A program made the translations under genes and the position numbers. The notes under the pieces were generated by a model that saw only the letters and a list, made by a program, of their open reading frames with translations, was not told the DNA's origin and did no database searches. A stretch of DNA of 64,000 bases from Phoronis australis (lineage: Eukaryota > Phoronida > Phoronidae): assembly GCA_002633005.1 (NCBI GenBank), contig NMRA01000013.1, positions 104,033 through 168,032 on the forward strand, read 5' to 3'. Position 1 is the stretch's first letter; each line of letters starts with the position of its first letter. Of this stretch, positions 23,801 to 35,800 are shown one piece after another.

Positions 23801-26800
23801 AGGCCGAGAAAACGCCGTCAGTGCGACTGGAGCAGTGCCTGTGCTGTTACCAGCAAGCAAACGGGGATAAAAAAATCGACAGCGCGCCTTAATTTTGATA
23901 AAATCAAACTACGGACAATTTTATGGAATTTGCTGAAGAAATGTGGCGAATAAATTTTGACAGAAATTATTTTGCCAGTCTCGGGACCGCAGCCTATCGG
24001 ACCCGGTGCAGATCGACCAGACACTGGCGAACGGTAAATGCATGCGGTTGCAAGCTGTTTTGTCGAAGTAAAATGGTCAAATGATAAATGCTGCATATAT
24101 TCAAAGGTAGTTTCAGACACTTGCATGAAATTACGGGCTGGTTAGTCCTGTGTCACACTGCTGGCCACAAACACAAAAAACACGAAAATTGAACAAAGTT
24201 TCTTTTTTGTAGCAACGTTTGTCAAAATGTATCAACGTTAAATCTTCACAAATTACAAAGTAGCCGATTAAACATGCCTTTCAGTTCAGCAAAAGTCGAC
24301 ATTGCAGGTGCAGCCAGAAATGAGACGATCGAAGCCCAACGGGAATTGTGAGCACATTTATCACTTAATGAGTAACAACTGCGAGGCTGAAATTTGGTGA
24401 ACACTGCTAAATCGTGCAGAATAGTAAGTAAAGATATGTCTAACTAAATTTTACCGTAATTTGTTGGCGAAAACAATTTACACAAAGTTTTAAACTCGTA
24501 ACTCATCCCGCTGTCCTCCAATATGGCCGACGCGATCCAAAGTGACCCAAATTTCGCCACAAAACTTGCAATAACTTTACAGTGCTTGCCCCGATTTTGA
24601 TACTTTTTCGATTTTTACTGAGTAGAATGTACTACCTTTCCGATGATAGCAAAGTACTTTTTCAAAACGAGGAAAAAAATAAAACCGAAAAAAAATTGGT
24701 TCGACCCATATTGGTTCCTAGGTTCGACCCGCCTACGTAAGGAACTAAACACCAATGCTATTTTAACATACTAAGTACGCGTAACATTCCAAAAAAATCA
24801 ACGACCACTAACTACAAACTATAAATACACTACATATGCAAACGAATCACGATATATTACTAATAAAACAAAATAATGAAGACTTTTCGAGCAAGCCATC
24901 GCACATTCAGTTACAAGGAAAAAATGGCGGCGTTCAGGACAAGTTCCTGAACTGATGAGCCGGAAATGTGGGTACGGAAATAACCGATGACAACCGGTAA
25001 TCATACGCTCAGAGAGAAGGGTGAAATACTGTTACAAAATCGCTTTTGGCAAGAAAGGCGAAAAGAATATAAAGAGAGGGTGTCGAAAATAAGAATTTAT
25101 GTAGTAAGTATTTTCGGATACTGGAACCACATGGGCAGTTTGCAACAAGGACTTTAAATAAGCGGGAGCCTGTTTTCGACTCCGGAATACCTCTTTTACA
25201 CCGGGGTTCCTGTTTCGAGGGAACATCCTGTTTATAAGAACACATCCATCAATGGAGCTTCATTAAGCTCCAACAAGGGGTTTAGGAGATACAATAATGC
25301 ACGCCCAGACAGAGATGATTGCAATATGCACACACACACGTTCATAAGGAAACATAAAAATGGTCTTGAAATCTGAAGCCCAATAAGTTTCAGCAACCCA
25401 CCATACAGTTTATCTAGCAAAGGGCGTTTTTGCTTCAGTAAACGGAGACCAATATTCAGAGCTTCAATTGTGTCATCCTCCACTAGGGGTAGCTGTTCCT
25501 CTGTTGACAGTCGCAGTATCACAGATGTGTACAACCCAGCCAGGTGGGCGTGCAAGTCAAAATCTTTGTCTATGAAGTTCTTGACATATCTATACGTATC
25601 AATAGCGGTATTGTAGGAAGGATAAATGTAACGGCCCCAGTGCTGCAACAGGAATTAAAGTTGCTTTTAACAAATTTTTTTTCCACAGCAATACACCAAT
25701 GATTACTAAAACCTCAGTGTTTGATTTCAACTCCAGGTGACAGCGGTTTCCAAATTGAGGCTAGCCCAGATATCAATCTTGTTCATTGATAATCGTTTCC
25801 CTGCTCTTCTGTCTGGCATCATGACTCACATGCCTATTATCTATCAAAGTTCAAAGAGTTACCATTCATTAACAAGAGAACCAAAATCTAACATGTCTAC
25901 TTTGGCTGATTTCTAAATGTACTCTTTGGTTAAAAAATTAACAGGATACCAAACCTGGTCTTGGTACTTTAACAGGATATTAAAAACGACTTTTCCATGC
26001 AATTCTCTGAAACAAACTAATGCTCTATAAACCTCAACAACCCTCAAAAGTTTGGAGGGATATTTGAAACTTCTTTCTGAGTCTGATTAGCGGGCCAGCA
26101 TGACCTACGCTTTAAGCGAACATCAGAGTAACTGCGAGGAAAGACCCCCCACCAAGAGCCACGATAATATCCAATCTGTAACATATCGAGTATGAGTTTT
26201 TAATTGATTCCTGTCTTTATCTTTCGAGATTGACGCCAATGATACATTAACAAGTGACAGGATAAGGATAGCTTGAAATCATCAAAACAGGGTTTGGCAT
26301 CCTTTTAACTTTTGAGGAGGAATTCATTTTCAGACGCCAAACAGTTAATTTGAGTCCACAAAGCATCAATTTCTTTCAGCCAATGTTCTATTACCATGAT
26401 GACATTGCTAATGTGGTAATTGCTCAACTACGCACAATAAGGCCTTTGATCACATTCTCTCTTGACCACAGCTGGAAGTGGACAGATCTATTGACAAGGT
26501 ATAAGGTGCTGTGAAACGTACAGGGCTTCTAATACTGTTACTTCAAGCGTTGATTTTTGAGCAATATCCCGTTAGTACCATTTTAACTAGACAGTGACCA
26601 CTGTCTCTAGTTGAACTACAAAAAGTGTAGCTCCTATAGGAGCTTCATATTCCAGAAGCTTTTCTGCAAATTATGCCTCATACTGACTAAATATGAAAGT
26701 CACGTTGACAATGTTATAAATACATTTTGCCCATAGAGGTAACTTTAAGAGCCCATCGACGTTTTTATTGCTTTCCAACTCCAAAAACACTCTCATTATC

Positions 26801-29800
26801 AAACTTTTTCTTCGAGCATTTCCTTGTTCAATTCCCAAAATCGATAACTGGCTATATTTACACTGAACATGTCAGGGGATATGACTGCTGCGCACGGTGT
26901 TAAAAATGGCGAGTCTCTAATTTTGGGAAATAAACGAAGGACTGCTCAAAGAAAAAGTTTGAAAAGCAGAATATTTGTTGGAGTTGTGAGGAATTAAAGA
27001 CATCGACGGTCTTCTAAGGCATCCCTCTATGCGCAGAGGGTATTTACAACAACGTAACTTTTATGTTTTAGTCATTGTGAGGCATAATTAACCAAAAAGC
27101 TTCCGAAGTATGAAGCAATATAGGAGCTACACAGTCTGTAGTTCAACTAGACGGTGGTCACTGTCTACCTATAAACAAGTATGCAAAATATTTTACCTAG
27201 ACATATGGACTCATGAAAGAGTTCAGAATTGCAAAAAAATAAGAAATGTCTAAACCTTTGGAGCACGGAGATAATTTTGAAATTATTATAATCACTTTTT
27301 CAGGACCTTGAATCAAACCAAGATTTTGACATATTTTCCACATTCCAGGTATCTGCGAACATTTGTTAGTAAGGATCACATTTCTTTAAAATTGTTAAAA
27401 CCATGAAAGAATTTTGTCTCAAAAATCTTGATGATCACAGCAACATATAATGCGTACAAAAAACACTGGCCAACTGTTTCAAGTCGTGACCAGAGTTTTT
27501 TCTGAGGAACCATGAATCGGTAATTTCCACAAATGCGAAAATCTTTGGACAAAATTCAGTATTTAAAGTCCTAGCTATCAAAGTGTGTCCATAATATGTT
27601 TATAAGACACCGTTAAGCCACTACCAAATTTTTAACACAATTTGTATTAATTTTTCATTTTGGCATCCGACTTTTCGACCTAATCCCAGATACGCTTTTG
27701 ACTATAATTATAGTTAAAAAAACAGAATTACGAAAATTCAGGAAAAATTGTTTTAAAAAGTTATGCGAAATTTACAATGAAAATGAAGTCATGTGCTAAG
27801 AAAAAGCACAGCAATGCACTCTTTTAATGTGCAAAATATGTTTCTGTGACCATCATTGGCTGAAAATAATTTTTTTAAGAGATATTAAAAATGTGAAAAT
27901 GTGGTCCTGTGTGAGGGATGTAGGGATTTACTTTACATGTTTAAATATGATTGTATGAACGTAAACTTACTACATCTGAAAACTGTGATGTGTAGGTCAT
28001 GTCTAGGGAAGGTATACCGAGCTGATGAATGAAATTGGTGAAGTCTCCACCAGCCCCCATACGAGGAATCCTGAAACAGGAGATGACAAGTTCTAAACTG
28101 TCAGTGTTTCACATCACAAAATATTCTAAGTTATATCTGGCAGATGCAGCCTGACTAAGATAACTTAGTAAAGCAAAACAGTAAAACAGTACAGTGACTG
28201 TCTGACTTCCTTGTGTATGCAATAATTACAATGACATTGAAAGTACTTTACAAGCTTAGTACTTCAACTGTAACTTGGTTTCGCTCAACTTAGCTAGCCA
28301 TTATGTGCGGCACCACTAAAAACTCAAACACTGACAATAAAATTTTAAAAAATCAGTCGGAGTACTAAATTCCCCTTTACTTCGAAAAAATATTTTACTT
28401 CATGTCAAAATAGCAACGTTTTGGAATCAGTTTTAACCAACTTGTCTGCAAAAAAAATTGTTTCACAAAATTCTAAACTACAATGAACCCTAGAGTAGTC
28501 CATTCCATCTGGTGTCCGATAATGGAACAAGTGCTTACTACAATGACCCAGCATGACAAGCAAACTTAGTGACTGTCATCTCGAGCACTCACTGTCCAGC
28601 GAAACATCAGCTCCTCCTAAACAAAAAACCCTTTTAACCCATTGAAAATGAGACAAATTATAAGTTATCTAAAATGTTAAAAGTTAGCTATAAGCCAAAC
28701 TTCATACTCTGGTGTGTCTTTGTTGATCTTAGAAGGAGCTGTCTGGTTCCAAAAAGAGTAAAGAGTTTTGTGATTTTTGAAAGGACTTGTTGTGTTCTTG
28801 ACTGTGTCGTACACCAACTGTCTGAGCATCAAGTCAGACTCGGCGCTGAATGAGTTATTTCCTGTAATGGAAACAAAATACTTTTTAAGACACTTTAAAC
28901 ATCCACTCTTTGTTTTTTTTATCAGCACAACTTTGTGATGCTAAAATCTCAGTCACTAATTTTGGATTCCAAAATTTGGCGTACTTTATTCTTCAAAGAC
29001 TTCTTAGGTTGTTGTGGGGATGACTGCCATTTCTTGATAGTAGCTATGTTATATAACTTCAAAATGACAAAAATAGCAGTTATAGACAGTACATATTATA
29101 TGATTTAACTAAAATTTCCCTTGCCCTCTATAATGTGTCCTAATTTGACGAAGCTTCATAGCTGTCATCATTTCAAATGATTCCTAAAAGATTGAGCCAA
29201 CAAATAACCTGAGAAGATATCAAGGACTGCTTCTGCGTTCAGATCAGATGAAGCAAACCAAAGCTATCCTAAATTAAGAGATGGCAGTTTTGACTTGACT
29301 TAATTATTACACTTTGAATTATATGACTGTATCCAGGGATTATGGGCTAAACTGCAAGCATCCATGCAATAAATAAACACATCAAAACAATCAGGCACAC
29401 GACAACAAGAAGTTAGTAGATCATGTAATTTTATTTTGTACGGGAACCTTCCATATTTACTATAATTGCGTTTTTATTGTTAAATTCAGAGTAGAAAATA
29501 ACTTGATGTGACGAAGTACTTTTAATAAACTTACAAATGCTAGATTTTTTCGATTTATTTTACACTGATGTGTTTTGAGTCAATGGAGATGTTTAAAATC
29601 TCTCTGCCTACAACTTACCAGAAAGGCCTATATCCAGACATATAAATGCCACACCCCTTTCTGACAGTTCCTTTTCATACTCCTACAAAATCACACAGCA
29701 ATGCATGATAACCACATATTAAATAAAACAAAGTATGTTCATTAAAACAGGAGTGCGTTCACAGTTAGTAAAACTGAAATGCATTTATTAAGAAAAGGTT

Positions 29801-32800
29801 TATTAGTAAAACTGGAGTGAACTCATTGAGACTTAGTAAAACTGGAATGCATTCATTAACTAAAGGTTAGTAAAACTGGAGTGAATTCATTGAGACTTAG
29901 TAAAACTGGAATGCATTCATTAACAAAAGGTTAGTAAAACTGGAGGGTGACTGGAGTGTGATCATTAACGTTTTAGAAAAACTGGAGTGAGGTTAGTGAA
30001 ACTGGAGTAACGTTTACTTAGTGAAACTGGAGTGAGTTCATTAAAGTGGAACTTGCACAATAATTCCTTATCTCTGTGATTGCTTGGTCAAATTAGTTAG
30101 AAACACAACATGGCGATGTGAATATGAAGTATGTTGAAAATTGCCAAATGTTTTTAAGAATGAGTTTTATGTAGAAAATGAGACACCTTAAATCACTCAG
30201 GAGCCTGCAAAAACATCTTTAAGGTTTATTTTAGTAAAACTGGAATGTGCATGACGTGCTGTTTGTTATGCCTTACCTCAACCCACTCCCTCGATCCAAT
30301 GCGTCCAAATTTTTCAGCATCGAAACTTGCAAATATTATGGTTCGCCTAGGGCGCCAACCTGAGAAATAAAGGACAGTGAACTGATAAACATGTTAGATT
30401 GCAGGCAGACAACACTATGAAAATAACATTGTAAAACACAATGACAATTTCTAATCATGTGACCATTCTACACTCTGACCCCATACTGGATAAGGTTAGT
30501 AATCTAATAATGCTCAGAAAATTGTTGAATACTAATTAAAATATAACCACTAACATTCAACATTGTTATGTGAAATGACATAACAAACTAACCACATCAA
30601 CTGCATTTTATTAATTTATCCTTAACGCTGTGCTGCAAAAGTAAAGCCATTAGATCATCAAGTCATCTTTCACTAAAAATCTTCAAGTGGATTTGAGTAG
30701 AAGCTATAGCAACTCTTAGAAACTGACTCCTGCAAGTTAATGGCAATGAATGTACTCAAAATACGACACTTGTCTTCACCGTAAACCGACTCCTTGAATT
30801 ACATGACTGTGACTACAAATACAGAGAAAATGACAAGGGGCGTCTTCATCCATAATAAAATGGCTACTCAGCAGATTGAGTCTTTAACTTTAAAGTGCTT
30901 TAACAAGACAGAGTGAGCCAAATGTTACACAAATTGTCTATGGACACAAAAGCCACAATCGAATTCAGCTACGGTCTTCTCAGTAGTAACACACAATTCT
31001 TTAAGTGGTTTCATTGGTAGATAGGGAGATAGATTCAAAAATGGTTTCAAGGATATGCAGGATACAGTCAACTCCCTCCGAAATGGGTACACCTCGTCAT
31101 CTCTTTAATGGAGCATTAACCTATTTGCCAAGTTTCATGAAAATCCATCATGACACTTTGAAAACACAGAAGAAAAGGAAAGAAATAAAATTGCCACTAC
31201 TAGGGGGCTCAGTGGTAGTCGCATAGGTCTGACAGACGTTGTCTCCTATCATCAGCTTCATGGGAACACATATGCCAAAATTCAAGAAGATCCCACCAGA
31301 CAACAGGAGATACAGTAGCCAGCTCTGGACAAACAGACGGAGATGACAACAATATTCAAGCACACGATCCTAAATAGGCGAGTGCATAATAAGGAATCAG
31401 TGCCAATTTCTTGCAAAACTATGGCAAGTTCAACCAACTTAGGTACTTTATATCCAAACACACACTCTGGGTGCAATTTTGGAAAATTTTGCTAGTAGAT
31501 GTCCACAGGGTGGAAATTACATTACCTTCTTTGGTGACCATTTCTCCAAACACTCTAGATAGCTCCATGAGGATAGATAGTCCACTGCCAGGATCAATGG
31601 CACCATATGTCCACGAGTCATGATGGGAACCAACAATAACATAGCGATCTGAAAAGACAATGCTTGAAGAATAAGGTCAAGGACAACTGAACAAGTAGAA
31701 CTTGACGTGACTGAGGTCAATGGAAATGCATTTAGACAACGAAAAATCAAAAGAGCTCGTTTGAAGGATATCTTGAAGTTGAAACTTGTTCTGTGAAGAA
31801 ATCATAGATTGTGGCAGTAGTCTTGGATTTAGTAGTTTTAGAGACCTGAAAATGGCTCATTTATTTACTAGACTATTGTCGATGAGGTCAAGGTACAATT
31901 GCAGACTTGCAATTGAATCGATTTAACGATTGCACATGTCTGGAAATTAGGGCGCGCAAAGCCTATTGGGATTGATGTACGTATGCGGAATGGCCGATTG
32001 GTTAGCGCGTGCTACATAACGTATCGGCTGTCATTGAAGACATTTAGTCGGGAACTATCTATTCATGAAACGGGTAACATAGCATCGGCAAGAAATTTAT
32101 TGGCACTAATTTCTGAAAGTTTCTAAAACTGTAGAAAACTTTTGCACTTTTAAGAGAAATTAATAATTAATCATAACTGGTGTATTCCAAGTCAAAATGA
32201 CCCACTGATAGTGAACACATTCGCACCCTTACACCCCGAATATACCGGAAAATAACTGTTACACTACGGTTACGCATCCAGTCACCCGGCGACTCAGTGA
32301 CATATCGGTCTTACCGAGACAATTCTTGAACGTTTTTTAGCACATGAGGCCAGCAAGTGCTAAATATTAAAACACGTTCTGCTTTACTATTAGAGTTAAT
32401 GTCTTTGGTTACAATGCACACCTAGATTGTTACATTGCATTTACTCCTGGCAAATGAACTCTGATGACAAGCACACGCACGCTTACTCTAACATAAACGC
32501 AGATAAACTTCAAAACAAACGTCACGTGATAACAACATGTGTGTTCCTCCATAGATTTTTCTCATGTTGCGGGCTACGATTTAGCCCAGATTTGACTTAA
32601 TCTGAAGTTAATCAAGACTCCGCAAGAACTTAAAAATCTTAGAGACGCTATTTGGAAAACTTAAGGAGTCGAAACTATTCTTATCCAAGAATTCAAGTTG
32701 CCCTATTGACAATTGCAAGGCAGCTACGCATCTGTCGGCGAGATTTGCCCTGGGATTTCAGCACAATTTTCTCAAAAATGAACGTAATTTAGTCGACAGA

Positions 32801-35800
32801 ACAGGTGATTGTGCAGTGGCATCCCCAAATTGCTCAGATCGGCTTAGTTCTGGTCAAGCGAAAACAGGTTTTTCTTCACTACCCTCTGCCATGGAGTATT
32901 TGTTGCTGTTTCTTTCAAAGGAAATATTGTAGGGCATTTTCTATGACTCAGTTTCTTGTCACCCTCAAAATGAGTACTGCATACTTTATGCCACAAAGTC
33001 GAAAAGAACGTTCACTAAATCGTCCTTTGCTACAAGTACTACCGATGTTTCTCACCCATTTTTTACGCAGTTCTTGATCTTTGGGAAACAGGTAGTAACT
33101 AAATTCTTTATCTCGTTAACTGTTATTATAGCAGCCAGGCACACAACACCTATAACCTCCCCATGGCCGGTTTGCCCGCACGCTTGCCGACGTACTTGTT
33201 TACTGAATCATACCGCCATAACAACAATGCAACACTGACCCATTTCCAATATGGTGGCATTGCAACTGCTATTGGAAGAATGGTAACAAGAGAACAAACT
33301 GATACGGTTGGAATATGATCAGTGATGGGGTATCAGTGATGGGGTATGATTAGTGATGGGGTATGAACAGTGATGGGTATGATCATCAATGGAATATGGT
33401 CAGAGATGGACATGATCAGTGAAGAGTATGATCAGTGATGGGAGGTATGGTCATGACGGGGTATGGTCAGTGACGGGGTATGGTCAGTGATGAGGTATGG
33501 TCAGTGACGGGGTATTGTCAGTGACGGGTACGATCAGTGACGGGTACGATCAGTGACGGGTACAATCAGTGATAGGGTATGGTCAGTGACGGGGTATGAT
33601 TAGTGATGGGGTATGGTCAGTGAAGGGGTATGGTCAGTCATGGGATATGGTTAGTCATGGGGCATGATCAGTGATGCGGTATGGTCAGTGATCAGGTAAG
33701 ATCAGAGATGGGGTAAGACCAGTGATGGGATATGATCAGTGATGTGGTATAGCCAGAGATGGGGTATGGTCAGTCATGGGGTATGATAAGTGATGCGGCC
33801 TGGTCAGTGATTGGGTATGATCAGAGATGGGGTATGCTTATTGATGCGTAGGTTCAGAACATTGGTGAGATCATTTTCCACTAGTCATAGATTGATAGAT
33901 TGTGACATCTTGAGAAATCTTGCATGACCTTGGAAAACAGGCCAGGTAATCGACGTCTTAAGTTAATGTACTGAACAGAAAAATTTAAATTAATAGGTAA
34001 CAACCAGTAAGAAGTCAAACGTAACAAAAAATCACTTAAAAATCCATTAATAAACTACCTGGCTCCTCACTACCCTTCAGCATGCCAAAGACGTTGATGA
34101 TTTTCTTCAACTGTAGCTTATTATTGACATTCAGTTCAACTGTCCTGCAACGTACAGATAAAGGGAAGGTTGGAAGCATATCGAGGATGTTTTACAACGA
34201 AACTGGTAAAAAATATCCACATCAATTTTTTAATGTATTCCTTTTGTCATACAATAAATATTGATATTTAATCGTCCAAGTTAAAACAAATTACATGACA
34301 TTCGTAATTAATTTAATAAAATAAGCCGATTTTTGAATTTTAATGAAGTCAACATCTTAAATAAAAAATTTACGTTATGAGCAAGAACAAGGTGCAGTAT
34401 AAAAATAGAATCATATAATCACTCAACAATTCTTTTTCCCATGACTTTTCGATACAATGACATTCAGAAAATCTTCAGCTATATCCAAATCACAATTAAG
34501 CCTTGATGACATTAGCCATAAACAGGTTTATAATTTATAACTCTATCAAGAGGAAGTGCTGTTAGCGAAGTTTTATTACGCCTTTGAAATTTACCATCCT
34601 TCGCGGTCTCCATAGTAACCAGGTCCTAAGTTGTAGACACCCGGGTCGTTTGGCAGATTCCCTTTCCATAGGCCTGAAGTAGGGGTTTCATGCCCAGGCC
34701 CAGCCTTCATGAACCTATGGTGTTGTGAACAGGGCAATTATGAGACAGTGAACATGTTATTAATTTAATTATCAAGCCATATGCAGGAAGGTGCATCCAT
34801 ATTGTGGCAATTTCCATCAATTTCACTGTATAAAACAGAGCATTTTAACTTTAAATTTACACTGTAATGCAGTTGGAAGGATCATTAGTACACAAAATTA
34901 TACCCTACCTTTTCCTGCAGTTTCAAAGTTAAGATATTGTAAGGTACATCCTGTATGTTACAGTATGTTTCCAGTTTACAACTGTCTCATTTTTGACCAG
35001 ATGCTCCTGCTTTAGACAACAATAATAAAGTTCCTTCCGCTTTTGACAAGGAAGTCCAGCTTCCCTGATTGGGACTGTGTCCCACCACCAATCGCAGTCA
35101 ATGTACTGCTTTTCACTCAGCAGAGTATCTCTTCAATAATCTGCAAGTGTTTCACTTCCAGGTAAAACCAGTCATTTTTTATAATCAACAACTTTGACAT
35201 CAGATGCTGCATTGGACAGGCACGAGATGATGAGCCATAAATAAAAACCAAAAAAAATTCTCAAGAATAGGAGAAAACAAGTTAAAGTATAAACATCTAA
35301 AAAGATGTAGAATACCGTAAGAGTCATTGATATCACTGCTTACTTCATGATCTTGCGTACTGACCCCCAGGAGACGCCCTGCACAGGTATCCTGGGTAGG
35401 TCAGCATCCTTCACATTAATGCCATACATGTCTTCAGGAAAACGCTTCAGGTCCATAGGGTCGTTATGAGGATTATCCTCAGCACCTACATAATGCAAGT
35501 CACAAATCAAAGTCAGTTTGATATCACGGACTTCCATTAAATTGACAAAACCTCTTTGTTATTCAGAGCACAAACTTAAATTAAATGTGGTTCAATCTTT
35601 CATCATTTATATTGTTCCAGGCAATTTCTTTTTCATCTCTCTTGTTTTCATTTCTTAACATCAAGTGAGACTTTACAACACTTTAATACCATGATTCAAG
35701 TAAGGTTAAAATATTCATTGAAGTACTGTGAGATAATTTAAAACAACTAATATTTTCATCATCATTTTGATAAATTGAAGAAAGCTAATGAAACGTAAAA

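Larger units (their letters stand above)
19625..26060. repeat. Allelic overlap block, copy B (exons 15b-17b and truncated 18b)
   Basis: Second copy of block A, 1.76 kb longer. It contains exon 15b (25402-25642), 16b (22093-22177), 17b (20430-20525) and a fragment of exon 18b (19734 down to the N). The last exon is cut exactly at the N, so this copy has no stop codon. The extra length comes mainly from a 1555-bp TTAA-flanked element (23599-25153) and a 260-bp insertion (20766-21025). Coding differences from copy A include E for K in exon 15 ([10 protein letters not shown]), Q for D in exon 16 (DVVQN) and S for N in exon 17 (HSATVRS). Exon lengths are identical where complete. It most likely represents the other haplotype; a real tandem duplication of the 3' exons is the alternative. 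Confidence 0.83.

Noticed and set aside
19625-25642. Second FOLH1-like gene or true tandem exon duplication
   Set aside because: Only four exons are repeated, the last one is cut at an N, and both copies share exact end points at that N, which fits an assembly join of haplotypes.
29745-30050. CRISPR-like regularly spaced repeats
   Set aside because: Units and spacers are both degenerate repeats of variable length in a eukaryotic intron; this is a minisatellite.
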